From Halolamina sediminis (GTDB lineage: Archaea; Halobacteriota; Halobacteria; Halobacteriales; Haloferacaceae): DNA of 64,000 nt. The stretch is from assembly GCF_001282785.1 (NCBI RefSeq), contig NZ_CVUA01000001.1, forward strand, positions 2,294,001-2,358,000, given 5' to 3'. Positions 61,496 through 64,000 of this stretch are shown here, piece by piece. The notes under the pieces were generated by a model. It made no database searches and had not been told where the DNA came from. It saw only the letters and a list, made by a program, of their open reading frames with translations. The translations under genes and the position numbers were made by a program. How positions within the stretch are numbered: the first letter of the stretch is position 1; each line of letters opens with the position of its first letter.

Positions 61496-62152
61496 ATGAG
61501 CCTCCAGCAGGCGTTCCACGACCTCGTGACGCTCGAACTGGTGCTCGCGTGGCTCGCGGTCTCCCTCGCGTCGGTCGGGGTGCTCTGGATCGACCTCCGC
61601 CGGAACAACCAGACCCTCTCGTCGATGATGAAGCTCGTCTGGACGCTCACAGTGCTCTACTCTGCGGTGCTCGGGCTGGCCGTATACTGGTACAGCGGCC
61701 GAAGACAGATCCCCGAGGACAGCTTCCTGCGCCGCGGGATGCGCTCGACCGCCCACTGCTACTCCGGCTGCGGGGTGGGCGAGGTGCTCGGCGTCACGCT
61801 CGCGGCGGGGATCCTCCTGTTGAGCACGCTCGGCGTCGCCGCCACCACGTTCGCGTTCGCCTACACGTTCGGGGTGGCGTTCACCGTCGGCCCGCTGCTG
61901 CAGGAGGGCGTCGGACCCCGGGAGGCGATCTCGGACGCGGTGTACAGCGAGTCCGGCAGCATCGTCGCGATGGAGACCGTCGCGATCGGCTCGGACATCT
62001 ACCTCGCCGGCGAGGCGACGATGGGCGAGCCGGTGTTCTGGGCGTCGCTTTCGGTGTCGCTCTCGCTGGGCTTTCTCGCGGCCTACCCGATCAACCTGGG
62101 GCTGCTCCGGCTCGGGGTGAAGGAGGGGATGGCCGACCCCTCCGAAATGTGA
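61496..62152 (+). CDS. DUF4396 domain membrane protein
   Basis: The 218 residues have about six helices. RSTAHCYSGCGVGEVLGVTLA carries His and two Cys within the membrane, the hallmark I associate with DUF4396. The later block AVYSESGSIVAMETVAIGSD also belongs to it. Candidate metal or heme ligands suggest a redox or metal-transport role, unproven. It follows the SDR gene by 42 bases on the same strand. Confidence 0.8.
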   Translation: MSLQQAFHDLVTLELVLAWLAVSLASVGVLWIDLRRNNQTLSSMMKLVWTLTVLYSAVLGLAVYWYSGRRQIPEDSFLRRGMRSTAHCYSGCGVGEVLGVTLAAGILLLSTLGVAATTFAFAYTFGVAFTVGPLLQEGVGPREAISDAVYSESGSIVAMETVAIGSDIYLAGEATMGEPVFWASLSVSLSLGFLAAYPINLGLLRLGVKEGMADPSEM

Positions 62153-62219
62153 CCGAGCGCGTTCGCGGAGGTGAGCATCGGTCGGTGGGCCAAAGACCCC
62201 CGCGCCCCTACTCCGGACC

Positions 62220-63182
62220 ATGCACGACACGGAGCGGATCACGCTGGCACGGCTCCCCTCGGGCGTCGAACTGGAGACGACAGTCCACACGTACGGCGAC
62301 GGCGACGGGCCGACGCTGTACGTGCAGGCGGCCCAGCACGGCCGCGAGATCAACGGGAGCGAGGTGCTCCGACGACTTCACGGTGAACTGCTCGCCCACG
62401 AGGACGACTTCTCCGGCACGCTGATCGCCGTCCCCGTCGCCGACCCCATCACGTTCGACCGCGTCTCCTACACCGCGCCGGAGGCGCTGGACTCGGTGAA
62501 CGCGAACATGAACCGCTGCTGGCCCGGCGACGAGGACGGCAGCCTCCACGAGCGCATGGCGGCGACACTGTGGGAGTACGCCGGCGACGCCGACGCCATC
62601 GTCGACCTCCACACCGGCGGGAAGGAGATGCTGAGCCACACCGTCTACCTGAAGGGTGACGCCGAGTGCCGCGCACTCGCGGAGGCGTTCGGGCACGACC
62701 TGCTGCTCGCGGAGGCCGCGGGTGAGGACGCCGACGCGGAGTGGACCGACCGGAACTTCGGCGGCAAACTCCGGGTCGCGGCCACACAGCAGGGAATCCC
62801 GACGATCACGCCCGAACTCGCCCACAACACCGAACTGGTCGAGGACGCCATCGACGCCGGCGTCGCGGGGATGCTCGACACGCTCCGCCACCTCGACATG
62901 CTGCCGGGAGAGTCGGCCCCGACGAACGCCACGATCGCGCGGAACCACCTCGGTCGAGTGAAGGCCGACGACTCCGGGCTGTTCCACGTCGACGGCGACG
63001 TCGAACTCGGCGACTACGTGGAGCCGGGCGACCACGTCGGCGCCGTCCACGATCCCACGAGCTACGAGGTGCTGCAGGAGGTGACCGTCGACCGCGAGGG
63101 GATCGTCTACTCGCTGGAGCGGGAGGCGACCGTGACCGCGGGGTCGACGCTGGTCGGCGTCGCGCTACTGCTGGAGGAGTAG
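62220..63182 (+). CDS. succinylglutamate desuccinylase/aspartoacylase family protein
   Basis: The 320 residues have the M14-like zinc site His and Glu in QAAQHGREINGSEVL, His in DAIVDLHTGG and a catalytic Glu in ITPELAHNT. Asn/Arg in NMNRCWPGDE fit the aspartoacylase family. A C-terminal beta domain (DGDVELGDYVEPGDHVG) resembles a biotinyl-like fold. It deacylates an N-acyl amino acid or related amide. It sits 67 bases after the DUF4396 gene and 43 bases before tRNA-Leu. Confidence 0.88.
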   Translation: MHDTERITLARLPSGVELETTVHTYGDGDGPTLYVQAAQHGREINGSEVLRRLHGELLAHEDDFSGTLIAVPVADPITFDRVSYTAPEALDSVNANMNRCWPGDEDGSLHERMAATLWEYAGDADAIVDLHTGGKEMLSHTVYLKGDAECRALAEAFGHDLLLAEAAGEDADAEWTDRNFGGKLRVAATQQGIPTITPELAHNTELVEDAIDAGVAGMLDTLRHLDMLPGESAPTNATIARNHLGRVKADDSGLFHVDGDVELGDYVEPGDHVGAVHDPTSYEVLQEVTVDREGIVYSLEREATVTAGSTLVGVALLLEE

Positions 63183-63225
63183 CGACCGAAACCGACTTCC
63201 GGGGTTGCGAGGAATCACGGGGCAC

Positions 63226-63310
63226 GCGAGGGTGGCCGAGTCAGGACAAAGGCGGCGGGCTTAAGACCCGCTCCCGTAGGGGTCCGTGGGTTCGAATCCC
63301 TCCCCTCGCA
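63226..63310 (+). tRNA. tRNA-Leu (UAA)
   Basis: An 85-base class II tRNA: acceptor GCGAGGG/CCCTCGC, anticodon stem GCGGG/CCCGC with loop CTTAAGA (anticodon UAA), long variable arm TCCCGTAGGGGT, TPC arm GTGGGTTCGAATCCCTC and discriminator A. There is no intron and CCA is not encoded. Its 3' end is duplicated at 63408-63430. Confidence 0.95.
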
Positions 63311-63341
63311 TCGTCTCCGAACGACAGTGAGGAGCGATGCG
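63307..63341 (+). repeat. tRNA 3'-trailer hairpin, copy 2
   Basis: The 27 bases at 63311-63337 are identical to 16461-16487 behind tRNA-Thr. The stem uses the tRNA end: CGCATCG (63307-63313) pairs with CGATGCG (63335-63341), and CTCC pairs with GGAG, with one bulged T. Outer pairs differ from copy 1 but remain complementary, which supports a real RNA or DNA structure. Confidence 0.8.
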
Positions 63342-63407
63342 TCTCGGAGGGTTCGAAGCAGGGAGCGGGAGGTGAGCGAGCGGCAGCGAGCGAACGGGAG
63401 CGACCGT

Positions 63408-63430
63408 GGTTCGAATCCCTCCCCTCGCAT
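63408..63430 (+). repeat. second copy of the tRNA-Leu 3' end
   Basis: The 23 bases ggttcgaatccctcccctcg plus cat are identical to 63289-63311 (TPC arm to discriminator plus one). The copies are 119 bases apart. A T run follows (63430-63434). This is the form of a tRNA attachment site left by an integrated element, or a partial tRNA duplication. Confidence 0.75.
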
Positions 63431-63512
63431 TTTTCGTAGCGAACTCCGAGACCAGTCGGCCCTCGTCCCCGGCACAAAGCCTTTCAGGATCACCTAATTA
63501 GATGTAATTACG

Positions 63513-63695
63513 ATGCTCGGCAGCCTCACGCGTCCGGACTACCATCTGCTCTTCATCCCGTCCGCGCTGCTGTGTGGGATCGTTGCGGCCGTTCTCTCGC
63601 CGTTGTCGCTCAGCGCCGGCGCGGGCATCGGCTCGCTACTCGCGAGCGCTGCCGTCGTCGACGGCGTCGCACTCAATCCGCCGACTGAGAACTGA
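63513..63695 (+). CDS. small haloarchaeal membrane protein
   Basis: The 60 residues start MLGSLTRPDYHLLFIPSALL. Two hydrophobic helices (about 11-30 and 34-53) are joined by a short turn. The ATG follows an AT-rich stretch (63489-63510, cctaattagatgtaattac) that provides TATA-like elements. No family name is certain, though small proteins with this start are common in haloarchaea. Confidence 0.72.
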   Translation: MLGSLTRPDYHLLFIPSALLCGIVAAVLSPLSLSAGAGIGSLLASAAVVDGVALNPPTEN

Positions 63696-63724
63696 GCCGC
63701 TGCTTGTTGGTTGAGTCGTAGCGA

Positions 63725-63815
63725 AAACGGGCCGCGCCGCCGCGAAAAAGCGCGGCGGCGCGAGCCCGGTTGGTCCCCGCTGACGCTTCGGCCCTCCAAA
63801 GCGAAGCGTCACCTG
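63725..63815 (-). ncRNA. candidate structured small RNA with TATA box and terminator-like hairpin
   Basis: On the minus strand a TATA element TTTAAG (63840-63835) is followed about 26 bases later by a compact structure. The first stem is GACGCTTCG/CGAAGCGTC (arms 63802-63810 and 63782-63790). A second GC stem has perfect 12-base arms (63733-63744/63751-63762) extended by cgggc/gcccg (63728-63732/63764-63768) with one bulge. It is followed by a T run (CGTTTTCGC). A GGGGACCAACCGG linker separates the stems. No open frame fits well. No known RNA family is recognised. Confidence 0.5.
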
Positions 63816-63902
63816 AACCATGTGGGTGGAGAAACTTAAACCTATTCGCTACCGGAACTGCTGGCGGGCTTTCGGACGGATCGCCGACCTGTCGCGTGCT
63901 CG

Positions 63903-64000
63903 CTACCGTCGGCCCGGATGATCCGCGGGCAGCCGGGACTGGCTCTCGCTGTACAGCCGCTCTCGGAGCGTCTCGCCCTCGTACTCGGTGCGGAACAGGC
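63903..64000 (-). CDS. C-terminus of an LLM-class flavin-dependent oxidoreductase, cut by window edge
   Basis: The last 32 codons read LFRTEYEGETLRERLYSESQ, then SRLPADHPGRR and a TAG at 63905-63903. The FRTEYEGETLRERL end is characteristic, in my recollection, of haloarchaeal luciferase-like (LLM) flavin-dependent oxidoreductases. The catalytic part is outside the window, so the call is tentative. Its stop lies beyond the candidate small RNA promoter, on the same strand. Confidence 0.5.
   Translation of the reverse strand, partial: LFRTEYEGETLRERLYSESQSRLPADHPGRR

Noticed and set aside
60102..62424. Long plus-strand frames through miniature element B and the SDR gene
   Set aside because: They read out of frame through the SDR gene (classical motifs at 60677-61453) and through hairpin DNA.
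63215..63493. Frames across tRNA-Leu containing TVVRRR-type peptides
   Set aside because: Peptides of this kind are translations of the tRNA and its trailer repeat; the same text appears across tRNA-Thr.
63722..63768. CRISPR or tandem repeat in the GC hairpin near the window end
   Set aside because: It is a single long palindrome with a T-tract on one strand, not a spaced repeat.

Overview
The window is chromosomal DNA from a haloarchaeon (class Halobacteria, Euryarchaeota). The evidence is the very high GC content, the acidic proteins, promoters of TATA type about 26-30 bases ahead of start codons with little or no leader, an archaeal RNase P RNA, aIF1, Tat lipoproteins, PGF-CTERM surface proteins and many small protein families known only from haloarchaea. 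The genus cannot be fixed from the sequence; a Haloferacales-type organism is a guess. No rRNA operon, CRISPR array, complete insertion sequence or prophage was seen.

Layout. 1-9.4 kb: the end of IPP isomerase, a DJ-1 protein, a divergent Lrp regulator/carA pair, a Rieske fusion protein, a HAD phosphatase, an alcohol dehydrogenase-like reductase, MoaB and the biotin-carrying acyl-CoA carboxylase subunit. 9.4-16.5 kb: a miniature inverted-repeat element, UPF0179, DUF5820, a DASH cryptochrome, an intron-containing tRNA-Glu, a broken HNH homing endonuclease, a fused beta-oxidation enzyme and tRNA-Thr. 16.6-26 kb: an FNT channel, aIF1, a secreted zinc protease, rhodanese, Nudix, DUF5809/DUF5810, a Sco-TlpA-CcdA thiol/copper cassette and RimI. 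26-34.6 kb: aconitase, dUTPase, tRNA-Lys, an M20 peptidase and a thiol-redox block (glutathione-reductase-like enzyme, CoA-disulfide-reductase-like enzyme, HxlR regulator). 34.7-38.2 kb: a CGCGG peptide with a radical SAM/SPASM enzyme and a protoporphyrinogen-oxidase-like flavoprotein. 38-45 kb: a beta-CASP nuclease, RNase P RNA, a DUF4097 lipoprotein, and membrane 'sensor' proteins with a small HTH regulator. 45-56 kb: thiamine genes thi4-thiDN, azlCD, two paralogous surface metalloproteases, lplA and pyrC. 56-64 kb: sdhCDBA, a second copy of the miniature element with a hairpin mosaic, an SDR, a DUF4396 protein, a desuccinylase-like enzyme, tRNA-Leu and a candidate structured RNA.

How the genes work together. 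Central carbon flow is covered by aconitase, succinate dehydrogenase, the 3-hydroxyacyl-CoA dehydrogenase/enoyl-CoA hydratase fusion and the biotin carboxylase. Pyrimidine synthesis is represented by carA and pyrC, which are 52 kb apart. The two most suggestive units are (1) two disulfide reductases transcribed divergently from a spacer rich in GTTAC motifs, with a cysteine-containing HxlR regulator next door whose own promoter carries the same motif, and (2) the CGCGG/radical SAM cluster. The most unusual DNA-level signal is a 27-base sequence directly after both tRNA-Thr and tRNA-Leu. Its flanks form a hairpin with the 3' end of each tRNA, and the outer stem changes in a compensatory way between the two loci.
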